Below, piece after piece: positions 16,450 through 25,252 of a stretch of DNA of 64,000 nt; positions within the stretch are counted from its first letter, which is position 1; the number at the start of each line of letters is the position of its first letter. The notes beneath the pieces were generated by a model. The model did no database searches. It worked only from the letters and a program-made list of their open reading frames with translations, and was not told the DNA's origin. Made by a program: the position numbers and the translations under genes. Source of the stretch: Pseudomonas sp. B20(2017) (GTDB lineage: Bacteria > Pseudomonadota > Gammaproteobacteria > Pseudomonadales > Pseudomonadaceae); contig NZ_NEJP01000012.1 in the NCBI RefSeq assembly GCF_002113125.1, positions 174,664 through 238,663 of the forward strand, in the 5' to 3' direction.

Positions 16450-16779
16450 ATGCATCCAGTGACACCTGACGGTCGTTACTTTGTTGTCAAAGGGCAGCTG
16501 TGGCGATGTTCCAACCCATCATTGGATGAAGATGTTCGCCAGCGTCTTGTCGGTGCGCTTATGGCAGCTCGACGAGAGGTCAAGAACGCAAAGGGTTCGC
16601 AAGACGCGTCGCAAACGAAGCGCGCTCGGGCAAAAGTACAAGCGGCCAAAGTAGCGCTTGGGGAACGGGGGCCTGTCTGGTGGGCGGATGGAAGTCCAGA
16701 TCTCAACCGGCAGTTGGTCACGAATTCCCCTTATGCCGAATGGTTCAGGTCGTTATCGGGGAACCCGAATGAAAGCTGA
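16450..16779 (+). CDS. Conserved hypothetical protein, small cytoplasmic
   Basis: 109 residues beginning MHPVTPDGRYFVVKGQLWRC and continuing with a basic helix (RRLVGALMAARREVK), then KVQAAKVALGERGPVWW and DGSPDLNRQLVTNSPYAEW. I recall this pattern as a widespread uncharacterised protein of alpha- and gammaproteobacteria, but not a function. GGAG lies 7 bases before the ATG. It has no signal or membrane segment. It follows the previous gene after 53 bases on the same strand. Confidence 0.75.
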   Translation: MHPVTPDGRYFVVKGQLWRCSNPSLDEDVRQRLVGALMAARREVKNAKGSQDASQTKRARAKVQAAKVALGERGPVWWADGSPDLNRQLVTNSPYAEWFRSLSGNPNES

Positions 16780-16950
16780 AGCACATCCTAGCCCCTGCTC
16801 CGATTATTGGAACATGCAAGCGAGCACTACGATGCTTACAGCGCTGTAACTCAGGGCCAGCAATTCGATTCCCGGCTTAATCGTGCACAGCGCCATTCAT
16901 GCAAACAGCGCTGCGGAGCGGCCACTGTAACTGCGGGAGCGCAGGTGCAA

Positions 16951-16992
16951 TTTTATTTGTTTAAAAGCAACTCTATAATGAAATTTTATAAT
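16951..16992 (+). promoter_or_regulatory. AT-rich promoter region of the LysR gene
   Basis: Two TATAAT hexamers, at 16974 and 16987, occur in an AT-rich patch 18-36 bases before the LysR start at 17010. No good -35 box is seen, so this is suggestive only. It contrasts sharply with the GC-rich flanks. Confidence 0.35.
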
Positions 16993-17009
16993 GTAGATAT
17001 CAGCATAGA

Positions 17010-17921
17010 ATGCGTGGATCTGAATTTTCCGAGCTCAAAGCATTTATCGCGGTTGTCGAGCGGCAGAGTTTCGTTAGAGCAGCAGAATACCTCGGCCTAT
17101 CGCCTTCAGCGCTCAGCCAGACCATTCGCCAGTTGGAAAGCCGCATTGGCAGCCGCCTTCTCAATCGCACCACCCGCAGTGTCGCGCCGTCGGCAAGCGG
17201 CGAGCAGCTGTATCACCGTCTGGCCCCTTTGTTTCGAGAGATGGACGTAGCCGTTGCCGAAGCCAGCGAGGCTGCAGGGCGGATGAGTGGTACCCTGCGC
17301 ATCAACACCCTTGGAATCGGCGCTCGAACGATCATTGCGCCACGCCTTGCACGCTTTCATAAAGCTCATCCCGATATCTTGCTCGACATAGTGGTTGATG
17401 ATGCGCTGGCCGATATCGTCACTGACCGCTTCGACGCAGGCATCCGCGTGGGAAGGCAACTCGAGAAGGACATGGTCGCCATTCGCCTGACACCGGACAT
17501 GAATATGGTCGTGGTGGCGTCTCCCGACTACCTTGCGCGTCACGGCACACCTAGCTCACCCGCCGATCTGCACCAGCATGCCTGTATCAATTGGCGACTG
17601 CAGATGGAAGGTAGACGTTATAGATGGGAGTTCGAGAAGCGTGAGCAGCGCATGGAAATCGCTGTCGATGGGCCGGTTGTCACAAATCACGCCGACATCG
17701 GCATTGCCGCCGCGCTGGATGGACTTGGGATTGCCTATCACTTCGAGCAGGACGGTGTGAGCGAGCTACTTGCGCAGGGGCGGCTGACCCAGGTACTTGC
17801 CGACTGGTCGATCACGCGGCCAGGGCTTTTCCTGTATTACCCGAACAGGCAGCATCAACCCGCCCTCCTAAGTGCCTTCATCGACTGTCTGCTGGATCGA
17901 GGACTGTTCAACCAATCCTGA
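17010..17921 (+). CDS. LysR-family transcriptional regulator
   Basis: 303 residues. The N-terminal helix-turn-helix reads FVRAAEYLGLSPSALSQTIR, followed by QLESRIGSRLLNRTTRSVAP, which is highly typical. The C-terminal effector domain contains the DRFDAGIRVG strand-loop common in regulators of short-chain dehydrogenase or quinone-related genes (DsdC/CrgA-like subgroup). It lies directly upstream, on the same strand, of an NTF2-like gene and an SDR gene, about 100 bases away. Control of that pair is likely, by proximity only. Confidence 0.92.
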   Translation: MRGSEFSELKAFIAVVERQSFVRAAEYLGLSPSALSQTIRQLESRIGSRLLNRTTRSVAPSASGEQLYHRLAPLFREMDVAVAEASEAAGRMSGTLRINTLGIGARTIIAPRLARFHKAHPDILLDIVVDDALADIVTDRFDAGIRVGRQLEKDMVAIRLTPDMNMVVVASPDYLARHGTPSSPADLHQHACINWRLQMEGRRYRWEFEKREQRMEIAVDGPVVTNHADIGIAAALDGLGIAYHFEQDGVSELLAQGRLTQVLADWSITRPGLFLYYPNRQHQPALLSAFIDCLLDRGLFNQS

Positions 17922-18023
17922 CTAGGCGTTCACCGACGGCGATCCGGCCGCTGCATATGCACGCGACTCTACATAACCTATACGATTTATAGAATATTCT
18001 CTGATCAAACAGCAGCGTGCATC

Positions 18024-18383
18024 ATGGAGCTTCAGTCACTAATTGAAGCCAAGAACATGCACACCCTGATGCTTCCTGAACCCATCACTAAATACTTCGC
18101 GTCCGAACAAAACCCGGAAGCGTTGGCACAGTGCTTCAAAGCTGATGCCATCCTGAAGGACGATGGCCAGACGTACAAAGGCGTCCAGTCCATCACTGCC
18201 TTCCTAGGCGCGGCATCGGTCAAATACAACGCCACGACCGAGCCGTTCGACATAGGAGACGACGATGGATATCACGTCGTCCGCGCCAAGGTCACTGGCG
18301 ACTTCCCCGGGAGCCCCACCAACCTGACCTACCGCTTCGGCCTCGATCGTGGCCTGATCTATTTGCTGGAAATCAACGTATGA
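18024..18383 (+). CDS. NTF2-like (SnoaL-type) protein
   Basis: 119 residues with the cone-shaped NTF2 fold pattern: an N-terminal helix pair, EPITKYFASEQNPEALAQCF, then KADAILKDDGQTYKGVQSI, and closing strands VRAKVTGDFPGSPTNLTYRF. Members bind small hydrophobic ligands, some as isomerases or cyclases and others as non-enzymatic carriers. The last four bases (ATGA) overlap the start of the SDR gene, so the two are translationally coupled and probably act on the same compound. Confidence 0.85.
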   Translation: MELQSLIEAKNMHTLMLPEPITKYFASEQNPEALAQCFKADAILKDDGQTYKGVQSITAFLGAASVKYNATTEPFDIGDDDGYHVVRAKVTGDFPGSPTNLTYRFGLDRGLIYLLEINV

Positions 18384-19162
18384 GTTTCGACCTCGAATTG
18401 AAAGGCAAGCACGCCTTGGTCACTGGCGGCACCAAGGGCCTTGGCGCTGCCCTCGTCAAGAGTTTGCAGGATGCCGGCGCAAAGGTGATGACATCCTCAC
18501 GCTCTGCCCCGGAGACGCCAGTGCAGGGCGTGACCTACGTAACGACCGACTTGTCGACTGCTGAAGGGGTGGCCAAGCTGGTTAATGCGGTCGAGAAGCA
18601 CTGGGGCATCGTCGACATCCTGATCAACAACCTTGGAGGCTCGACCGCTCCGGTCGGTGGTTTCGCAGTCCTCGATGACGCCGTCTGGTTCAATGAACTG
18701 AACCTCAACTTCATGTCTGCGGTGCGCCTGGATCGTGCACTGGTGCCGGGAATGCTAGCAAAAGGCGCAGGAGTCGTACTGCACGTGAGCTCGATCCAGC
18801 GCATCCTTCCACTCTGGACGTCTACGACCGCTTACGCTGCGGCGAAGGGGGCCCTCTCGACTTACAGCAAGTCCCTGTCGAAGGAAGTTACGCCGAAGGG
18901 AGTGCGCGTCTTGAGTGTCTCGCCGGGCTGGATCGAGACCGAGGCGTCGGTTGAGTTCGCCGAGCGCATGGCGCGTGAACACGACACGGACTACGAGGGT
19001 GGCAAAAAACTGATTATGGACTGGCTCGGCGGAATTGCCGTGGGCCGCCCTGCCAAACCGCAGGAAGTAGCGGACTTCATTACTTTTCTCGTGTCGCCAC
19101 GCGCCGCCTCAGTAGCAGGCTCGGAACATGTGATCGATGGCGGAACGGTTCCGACCGTATAG
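18380..19162 (+). CDS. Short-chain dehydrogenase/reductase (SDR)
   Basis: 260 residues of the classical SDR type. The cofactor motif is TGGTKGLGAAL (TGxxxGxG). NNLGG replaces the usual NNAG. The catalytic Ser is in LHVSSIQRI and the Tyr-Lys pair in TAYAAAKGAL. A C-terminal VAGSEHVIDGGT ends the protein. It would reduce or oxidise a carbonyl/alcohol with NAD(P)H. It overlaps the NTF2-like gene by four bases and follows a LysR regulator. Confidence 0.93.
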   Translation: MSFDLELKGKHALVTGGTKGLGAALVKSLQDAGAKVMTSSRSAPETPVQGVTYVTTDLSTAEGVAKLVNAVEKHWGIVDILINNLGGSTAPVGGFAVLDDAVWFNELNLNFMSAVRLDRALVPGMLAKGAGVVLHVSSIQRILPLWTSTTAYAAAKGALSTYSKSLSKEVTPKGVRVLSVSPGWIETEASVEFAERMAREHDTDYEGGKKLIMDWLGGIAVGRPAKPQEVADFITFLVSPRAASVAGSEHVIDGGTVPTV

Positions 19163-19733
19163 TCGTCAGCTTTTCAGTAACGGGCCTTCTATGACGCGCT
19201 CCAAGGCCATGCGTAAATGCTCTGCGACACACTCTCCCGACTTGTGTCTGGTCAGGCGCAAGTCGCAACTGCACGTGCAGTAATCATCCTCGTTTGAGAC
19301 CAAGAAAAAATCGGTCAAAAGCGTTAATTCCGATGGGGCTACGACATTGCTGATGGGATCAGTCCTGATTCCACATAGCTCGCTACGGTATCTACCGGCC
19401 GCGAGTGGAAGCAAGCGGACACTCAATTGTATGAATATGGCGGATAGCTGCAAAACCGCCTACGCTTATAGAATGATTCCTCGAGCGCCTTGCCCAGTTG
19501 GTGGTATTGAGCCGAGAGATCTGACTTCCTTTGACCGTTCGCTTATCACCCACCCGGACCAACCCGCGTTTTTCGCCAGCAATTGGCCCCTGAATCAGGT
19601 CCACACGACCAGCAGTACGGCGCAGCGGGTAAAAGCCAGACCCAGTCCCCTACCTGTCGTTCAAAAGCGACCGATGCCGCAGCACCTCTGGAAACGGGGG
19701 CGCTGTTCACGTTCTACCATGAGGTCAATCCGT
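19163..19733. other. Intergenic stretch with no recognised gene
   Basis: About 570 bases. The plus-strand frame is open here and joins the luciferase-like gene, but its residues are Arg/Pro/Ser-rich and unlike the family, so it is not part of it. On the minus strand, 19166-19320 reads SNEDDYCTCSCDLRLTRHKS, then GECVAEHLRMALERVIEG, with plausible codon use but no start codon close by. It may be a remnant. Nothing else supported. Confidence 0.35.
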
Positions 19734-20717
19734 ATGTATCGGCCGAGCACGATTCCTTACCAGCAGCATCGAGGGTTCAGCCGAACCTTTACTCAGGGGC
19801 ATTTGAGCCTTGGATTATTCTTTCCCATGGAGGCGTTCGACGGGGACACTCCGAGCATGCTCAACCAAGTCACACTGGCTAAACAAGCCGAGGCGCTGGG
19901 CTTCTGCGCGCTCTGGTTTCGCGACGTGCCGCTTCGCGACCCTGGCTTCGGCGATGTCGGCCAAATCTTCGACCCCTGGGTTTACCTGGGTTATATGGCC
20001 GCCCATACCTCGGAGATTGCACTTGGCACCGCCTCCATCGCCATCCCGCTGCACCATCCCCTGCACACGGCCAAGGCGTCAGCCAGCGTCGATCAGTTGA
20101 GCACTGGTCGCTTGATTCTGGGGGTTGCTTCGGGAGATCGGCCAGTGGAGTTTTCGGCGTTTGGCGTCGATCCCGAAAAGCGTGGAGAGATCTTTCGAGA
20201 ACACTACGAGGTGATTCGCTGCGCCCACAGCACCAGTTTTGAGCCCATCCACTGGAGCACTGGTGAAATGCAAGGCGCAGACCTGATTCCGAAACCCACC
20301 ACCCAATTTATTCCAATGTTCGTTACCGGCAACAGTCGCCAGTCACTGGATTGGATCGCGCGTGAGAGCAACGGATGGATCAACTATCCACGCATTCCGA
20401 ACATGCAGCGGCTGGTCGTGGAAGATTGGCGGCTGGAGGTCACCAGGCAATGTGGCTCTGTGTACAAGCCCTTTACTCAGTCGCTGTACATCGATCTCGA
20501 TGAGAATCCGTCCACGCCACCCACACGTATCCATTTGGGTTTCAGGTTGGGACGTTACCATCTACGTTTTTTGCTGGAGTCGCTTGAGGATATCGGTGTA
20601 GACCACGTTATTCTCAATCTCAAATACGGCAAGCGCCATGCGGCTGAGGTTATTGAGGAGTTGGGTACGCACATCGTTGCACAATTCGGAGTGCAGCCGC
20701 GTCCGGCAGCGCGTTGA
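19734..20717 (+). CDS. Luciferase-like (LLM class) flavin-dependent oxidoreductase
   Basis: The ATG at 19734, with GAGG about 9 bases upstream, gives 327 residues; the open frame back to 19347 is not supported. The TIM-barrel signature elements are visible: LSLGLFFPMEAFDGDTPSML, AEALGFCALWFRDVP, LGTASIAIPLHHPLHTAKAS, DQLSTGRLILGVASGDRP, and a C-terminal DVGVDHVILNL-like strand (DIGVDHVILNL). It resembles the luciferase-type oxidoreductase subgroup typified by Bacillus BA3436. It would use reduced FMN (or F420) for oxidation of an unknown substrate. No partner flavin reductase is adjacent. Confidence 0.88.
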   Translation: MYRPSTIPYQQHRGFSRTFTQGHLSLGLFFPMEAFDGDTPSMLNQVTLAKQAEALGFCALWFRDVPLRDPGFGDVGQIFDPWVYLGYMAAHTSEIALGTASIAIPLHHPLHTAKASASVDQLSTGRLILGVASGDRPVEFSAFGVDPEKRGEIFREHYEVIRCAHSTSFEPIHWSTGEMQGADLIPKPTTQFIPMFVTGNSRQSLDWIARESNGWINYPRIPNMQRLVVEDWRLEVTRQCGSVYKPFTQSLYIDLDENPSTPPTRIHLGFRLGRYHLRFLLESLEDIGVDHVILNLKYGKRHAAEVIEELGTHIVAQFGVQPRPAAR

Positions 20718-20914
20718 TTGTCGGTCACCTCATCGGCTTCGCGCTGCGACGCCCTAGAGTCACTAAGGCCTGGCGACCGAGCGATAGAGCGGCCTCAACA
20801 GCAAAATGGAAACGTTGCATTGCCCCCGTGGTTCGGAGATGTCACCGCGCTCCGAGAGGACTTGCATAATGATGGCCGTGGATGAGAGTACAACCCCCCC
20901 GCTCTCCTCTTGGT

Positions 20915-21769
20915 TCAAACTACTGCATAACAATCCACTACACGCCGGTACTGGCTAGGAGAAGCGCCGATGTGTTGGCGAAAAAAACGTGTGAAATGAC
21001 CCTGCTCGGAGAACCCGAGATTCTCCGACAACAGGCCCAACGTTCCACTGCGCTCACGCTCCAGCCAGACAAAAGCCCGGCGCATGCGCGCGTCGTTCAG
21101 CAAAAGGGTCGGCGTTATGCCGGTATCTTTCTTGAACAGTGCAAAGAAGTGCGCCCGGGACAAACCACAAGCCCTCGCGGCGTTGTCGATAGGGCTCGGA
21201 TCATCGAGGTGTTCAAGCAGCCAGGCGGTGCCGCGGCGCACGCGCGCATCGCGGAACTCGCCAGAGTTCGGCGCACCCAGTTGCGACAAATGCCGCCAAC
21301 TGGAAAAGTTCTCGATCAGTTCGATCAGGAAGTCAAACAGCATGAATTCCATGCGCTCTTTCGGCACGATCCCGCAGCCATGCGCCTCGGCGACCAGGAT
21401 GTCGGCCAAGGTGCGATTACGACTCGACAATTCGATGCACGGCTGGACGAAGAAGTCCGGCCGACCGCTGAGCGCAAGCGACTGCTGGGCAGTGGCCAGC
21501 CAAGCGGGCTCTATGTAGAGCGCCAGGATGACGGTGGCACCTGCCCCCGGCTGCGGATCGTAGAAGTGCGGCTCCCAGGCGTTGACCAGCACCGCCGTGC
21601 GATCGCTGAGCGGAACCCGCCGACCGTTGACATTAAAGTAAGTGTCCTCGCCGGACACTTTGACCAGCACATGGCATTCGGAATGGGTATGGGTGACCAG
21701 CGAACGATCCATATTCAGCAAGGCGACCCGGCCAAACCTGCCGTGGAAAACCCGTTGGGCAATCGACAT
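20915..21769 (-). CDS. AraC-family transcriptional regulator
   Basis: The ATG at 21769 with a strong GGAGGAATCT upstream gives 284 residues; a longer in-frame start at 21823 is unlikely. The N-terminal half is a cupin-like sensor (HTHSECHVLVKVSGEDTYFN, then LVNAWEPHFYDPQ). The C-terminal half has two helix-turn-helix units: AARACGLSRAHFFALFKKDT and SENLGFSEQGHFTRFFRQHI, ending in GASPSQYRR. It sits at the end of the molybdenum-hydroxylase catabolic cluster, next to XdhC, and is the obvious candidate activator. The inducer is probably the substrate acid or a metabolite of it. Confidence 0.93.
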   Translation of the reverse strand: MSIAQRVFHGRFGRVALLNMDRSLVTHTHSECHVLVKVSGEDTYFNVNGRRVPLSDRTAVLVNAWEPHFYDPQPGAGATVILALYIEPAWLATAQQSLALSGRPDFFVQPCIELSSRNRTLADILVAEAHGCGIVPKERMEFMLFDFLIELIENFSSWRHLSQLGAPNSGEFRDARVRRGTAWLLEHLDDPSPIDNAARACGLSRAHFFALFKKDTGITPTLLLNDARMRRAFVWLERERSGTLGLLSENLGFSEQGHFTRFFRQHIGASPSQYRRVVDCYAVV

Positions 21770-21958
21770 CAGATTCCTCCGCTCGCTTGAAGCGATATCG
21801 TTGTAGACCTCAATGCATGTCATCGGGGGCGTTTATCTATTACTCAAGCCCGACGATCGCTCTATGGTTCAGCAATACTCGGCTCGCCACTATCGCGTGC
21901 GAACGGCCGAGCGTCTACCTCGACTTTCGCAGGCCCCACGCTCGTCAGAACAACTGCC

Positions 21959-22930
21959 TTACAAGGCATGGCGCTCTTTCCCGTGATAAACGCGCAGGAT
22001 ATCGGCCACCACCGCCAGAGCGATTTCCGCCGGGGCCTTGCTGCCCAGATCGAGGCCGATGGGCATGTGCAAGCGGGCAAGCTGTTCATCAGTCAGACCA
22101 CCGATGCGCTTGAGCCGCTCGGCGCGCTTGGCCGAGGTCGCCCGGGACCCCATGGCACCGATGTAAAACGCCGGGGTGTGGACCGCTTCCATCAGCGCCA
22201 GATCATCGATTCGCGGATCGTGAGTCAGCGCCACCACCGCGGTCGCCGCGTGGCAGCCTCCGGCGGCAATGAACATCGAGGGCAGCACGCGCAGCATCTC
22301 CACACCTTCGAGCTGGACATGCAGCATCTCTCCCCGGGGGTCGCAGGCGATCACTTCGCAGCCAATGGCGCGGGCAAATCTGGCGCAGGCTTCGGCGACC
22401 GGCGAGAGCCCTGCCAGAATCAGTCGTAACGCCGGGCCAACGCTGATGCGCACCTTTTCGTCGACGATTTGCACCCGCTCGCTGCCGTGTCCGGTGTCTG
22501 CGTCCAGGCGCAAGGCACCGCTGTTCAGCTCGAAATGACGCTGCAGACGACGTTGACCCAGCAACGCCGCTTGCAAACTCTCCAGGTGTACGATCCATTC
22601 AAGACTGGCAGCGCGGTACTCGACCAGCACGATCAGCACGCCACCGCAGGGCAATCGTAGACGGTGGCGTTGCTCGACGCTGTCGCCATAACTGACGATC
22701 TGCGCCGGTTCGCGTAATTCACCGCGCGTCAGGCTTTCGAGAAACTCCTCTTCGACGCAGCCACCCGACAGCGAGCCGACGTGTTCGCCCGTGCCGTTGG
22801 TCACCAGCATCGCACCCGGCGCACGCGGCGCCGAGCCATAGGTGGAGAGCACCGTGCACAGCCACTGGGCCTGCCCGGCGCGGGCCCATTGCAATGCCTG
22901 GTCGATCACCTGAACATCGAGATGACGCAT
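21959..22930 (-). CDS. XdhC-family molybdenum cofactor insertion/maturation protein
   Basis: 323 residues. The N-terminal XdhC_CoxI domain has STYGSAPRAPGAML, GEHVGSLSGGCVEEEFL and LRLPCGGVLIVLVE with the conserved Cys. The C-terminal Rossmann-like domain has LILAGLSPVAEACARFA and ALTHDPRIDDLALMEAV, ending in YIGAMGSRATSAKR and DLGSKAPAEIALAVVADIL. XdhC proteins bind molybdenum cofactor, promote its sulfuration and deliver it to xanthine-oxidase-family enzymes. The obvious client is the three-subunit hydroxylase at 27620-31925. A second XdhC, for the exported enzyme, lies at 58842. Confidence 0.93.
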   Translation of the reverse strand: MRHLDVQVIDQALQWARAGQAQWLCTVLSTYGSAPRAPGAMLVTNGTGEHVGSLSGGCVEEEFLESLTRGELREPAQIVSYGDSVEQRHRLRLPCGGVLIVLVEYRAASLEWIVHLESLQAALLGQRRLQRHFELNSGALRLDADTGHGSERVQIVDEKVRISVGPALRLILAGLSPVAEACARFARAIGCEVIACDPRGEMLHVQLEGVEMLRVLPSMFIAAGGCHAATAVVALTHDPRIDDLALMEAVHTPAFYIGAMGSRATSAKRAERLKRIGGLTDEQLARLHMPIGLDLGSKAPAEIALAVVADILRVYHGKERHAL

Positions 22931-23020
22931 GTTTTCGGTACCTCAAGCAAAGCGTGATGCTGCATGCAGGCTTACGTTTACGGTAACCTGCGAGCAACCT
23001 TGTTCAATCGTTGATTCAAC

Positions 23021-23806
23021 ATGCCGCCACAACAATTTTTGCAACTTGGACCGCTGCGCCTGGAATATCGCCAAATCCCTGCGGCTGTCCCATCGCGACC
23101 TACGTTCGTGCTCCTGCACGAAGGCCTCGGCAGCGCAGAACAATGGAAAGACTTCCCTCTGCGTCTGGCCCAGGTCAGCGGCTGCGGTGTGGTGACTTAC
23201 AGTCGTCAGGGTTATGGGCAATCGAGCCCGGTAACCCTGCCGCGTCCGCTGAACTACCTGAGCAGCGACGGCCCTGGTGAACTGCGGCAACTGCTCGATG
23301 CCTTGCAACTGCCGCAAGTGGTCTTGCTTGGTCACAGTGACGGCGCATCCATCGTCCTCGCCTATGCCGCCGCCAACGATCCACGGGTGTTGGGCAGCAT
23401 TGCGTTGGCGCCTCACGTGATTGTCGAGACCGAGAGCCTCGACGGCATTCGCCATACTACTGAGGTGTGGCATCAGGGCGAATTGCGCGAACGCCTGGCA
23501 CGCCACCACGGGAGCAATGTCGACGGCGCTTTTCACGGCTGGAGCGACAGCTGGTTGCACCCGGACTTTTCTCTCGGCGATCTCGAAGCACAGTTGGCGT
23601 ATATCGAAAAGCCGCTGCTGGTCATTCAGGGGCGCGAAGACCACTACGCCACGCCCCAGCAACTGGCAGTCATCCAGCGACAGGTGCCTGGACCGTGCCG
23701 CTGTGTGCTGCTGGATGACTGCCGACACTTTCCCCAGACCGAAGCGACCGAGCGGACCCTGCAACTGATCGGTGAATTCCTCGAGCGCCTCCCCGCCTTT
23801 ATTTGA
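23021..23806 (+). CDS. Alpha/beta hydrolase
   Basis: 261 residues. The fold markers are the LLHEGLGSAEQWKDFP oxyanion region, nucleophile elbow LLGHSDGASIVLAYA, acid in VIQGREDHYAT, and His in DDCRHFPQTEA. The HEGLGS start is typical of meta-cleavage and CoA-thioester/lactone hydrolase relatives. It is divergent from XdhC (about 90 bases between starts), and its last 8 bases overlap the end of the MFS gene, so it is embedded in the catabolic cluster. A ring-opening product, ester or lactone is a likely substrate, but that is inference. Confidence 0.9.
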   Translation: MPPQQFLQLGPLRLEYRQIPAAVPSRPTFVLLHEGLGSAEQWKDFPLRLAQVSGCGVVTYSRQGYGQSSPVTLPRPLNYLSSDGPGELRQLLDALQLPQVVLLGHSDGASIVLAYAAANDPRVLGSIALAPHVIVETESLDGIRHTTEVWHQGELRERLARHHGSNVDGAFHGWSDSWLHPDFSLGDLEAQLAYIEKPLLVIQGREDHYATPQQLAVIQRQVPGPCRCVLLDDCRHFPQTEATERTLQLIGEFLERLPAFI

Positions 23807-25151
23807 AATTGCCCTGGGTTTCTGGAATCACCACGCTGCCAATCAGGTAGATCACCGACAGACCGACGGCGAAAATCGCCAGTACCATGGGGATGTGCGT
23901 CGGGCTGCTGCTGACCAGGGACACAAAGGTCGGCATGGTGCCGCCGAGGGCAAAGCCGAAGTTCCAGGACAACCCCGTGCCGCTGGCTCGCAGCTCAGTG
24001 GCAAAGCGTTCGTTGAGGAAAATCAGAATAGGCGCGATGATCGCCCCGCCCATGAAGCCTATGCCCATGCAATACAGCGCAGTGCGGGTCAGCGAACCCG
24101 GCTCGGCGACTCCAAGGAACATCATCGGCAGGCCCACCAGGTTGATCACACCCAGCAGCAAGAAAGTCTTCTTGCGACCGATCAGGTCACTCAGGTAACC
24201 GAAGGCCAGTGCGCCGACGATGGTTGCCACCGACCCGTACATGAGCAGCTGCGAAGTCTGCGTATGGGGCACTTTGGCGACCACATTGAGCAATGTCGGC
24301 AGATAACCGCAGGCCAGGTAATAGGTGGCACCGCCGCCGAAGGTAATCAGCAGATTGACCAGCATCACGGCGCGGTACTCGCGACCGAACAGACGTTTGA
24401 GTGGCGACACGACCACTACCGCCGGTCCCTTGGTCTTGCGGGCTTGTTGCAGTTGCTGCCAGACCGGGGTTTCTTCCAGGTAACGGAACATCACCAGGCC
24501 GAACAACGTACTAAGCAGGCCGCAGAAGAACATGCAGCGCCAACCCCAGACGTCAAATTCATCCCCGGGGAAGATCTGCGACAACACCAGATAAGTGGCT
24601 GACGCCAGCAACGCGCCCATGCCAGCGCCGGCGCCACCGATCAGCCCGGACATCAAGCCGCGATAACGCGGCGAGATGGATTCGGTGCCGATGGTGTGAG
24701 TGGAGGCAACGATGCCACCAACGAAAATACCTTGGATGACCCGCAAGACCAAAAACAATACCGGGGCCAACACCCCGACCTGGTGAATGGTCGGCAACGC
24801 GCCAAACAGTGCCGTGGAGATACCGACGCCGACCATCGACACCATCAACGCACGCTTGCGACCGTGTTTGTCGGCATAGGCGCCGAAGATCGCCGAGCCC
24901 AGTGGACGCACCAGCAAGGCCACAGCGAACGAGGCATAGACCGCGGCCAGCGACAGGGTCGGGGTGTCCGAGGGGAAGAACATGCGGCCGATGATCGGCG
25001 CTACATAGAGCAGAATGAACAGGTCAAACAAATCCAGTGCCCAGCCGAATGTTGAAGCAAATGCCGCGAGCAAGGCCTTGCCCGGTGGAATCTGCGGTGT
25101 ATCGGTAGTGGCGCTGGTGGGTGATGCAGTTATTGTTGTTGTCGTGGTCAT
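23799..25151 (-). CDS. MFS transporter, aromatic acid:H+ symporter-like
   Basis: The ATG at 25151 gives 450 residues. Twelve helices are evident. TM1 carries GWALDLFDLFILLYVAP, with the acidic residues characteristic of the AAHS and sialate-type symporters. The loop 2-3 motif is GAYADKHGRKRALM, and the equivalent loop 8-9 motif is GYLSDLIGRKKTFLL. Such carriers import benzoate-like or hydroxylated aromatic acids with protons. It is on the same strand as, and 100 bases downstream of, the enoyl-CoA hydratase gene. It probably supplies the pathway with its substrate. Specificity is unknown. Confidence 0.88.
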   Translation of the reverse strand: MTTTTTITASPTSATTDTPQIPPGKALLAAFASTFGWALDLFDLFILLYVAPIIGRMFFPSDTPTLSLAAVYASFAVALLVRPLGSAIFGAYADKHGRKRALMVSMVGVGISTALFGALPTIHQVGVLAPVLFLVLRVIQGIFVGGIVASTHTIGTESISPRYRGLMSGLIGGAGAGMGALLASATYLVLSQIFPGDEFDVWGWRCMFFCGLLSTLFGLVMFRYLEETPVWQQLQQARKTKGPAVVVVSPLKRLFGREYRAVMLVNLLITFGGGATYYLACGYLPTLLNVVAKVPHTQTSQLLMYGSVATIVGALAFGYLSDLIGRKKTFLLLGVINLVGLPMMFLGVAEPGSLTRTALYCMGIGFMGGAIIAPILIFLNERFATELRASGTGLSWNFGFALGGTMPTFVSLVSSSPTHIPMVLAIFAVGLSVIYLIGSVVIPETQGNFK

Positions 25152-25252
25152 GATTGCCTCACACAAGCGGTGAATCAAAAAGGGCGGCAGGCCCTGCTCC
25201 GTAAGGCGTACGCTATTGCCAACATACTCCCGGGCCTGCTCACTGGTACGAT

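Noticed and set aside
19347..19733. Long N-terminal extension of the luciferase-like enzyme
   Set aside because: Residues are Arg/Pro/Ser-rich and unrelated to the fold; the ATG at 19734 has a proper ribosome site.
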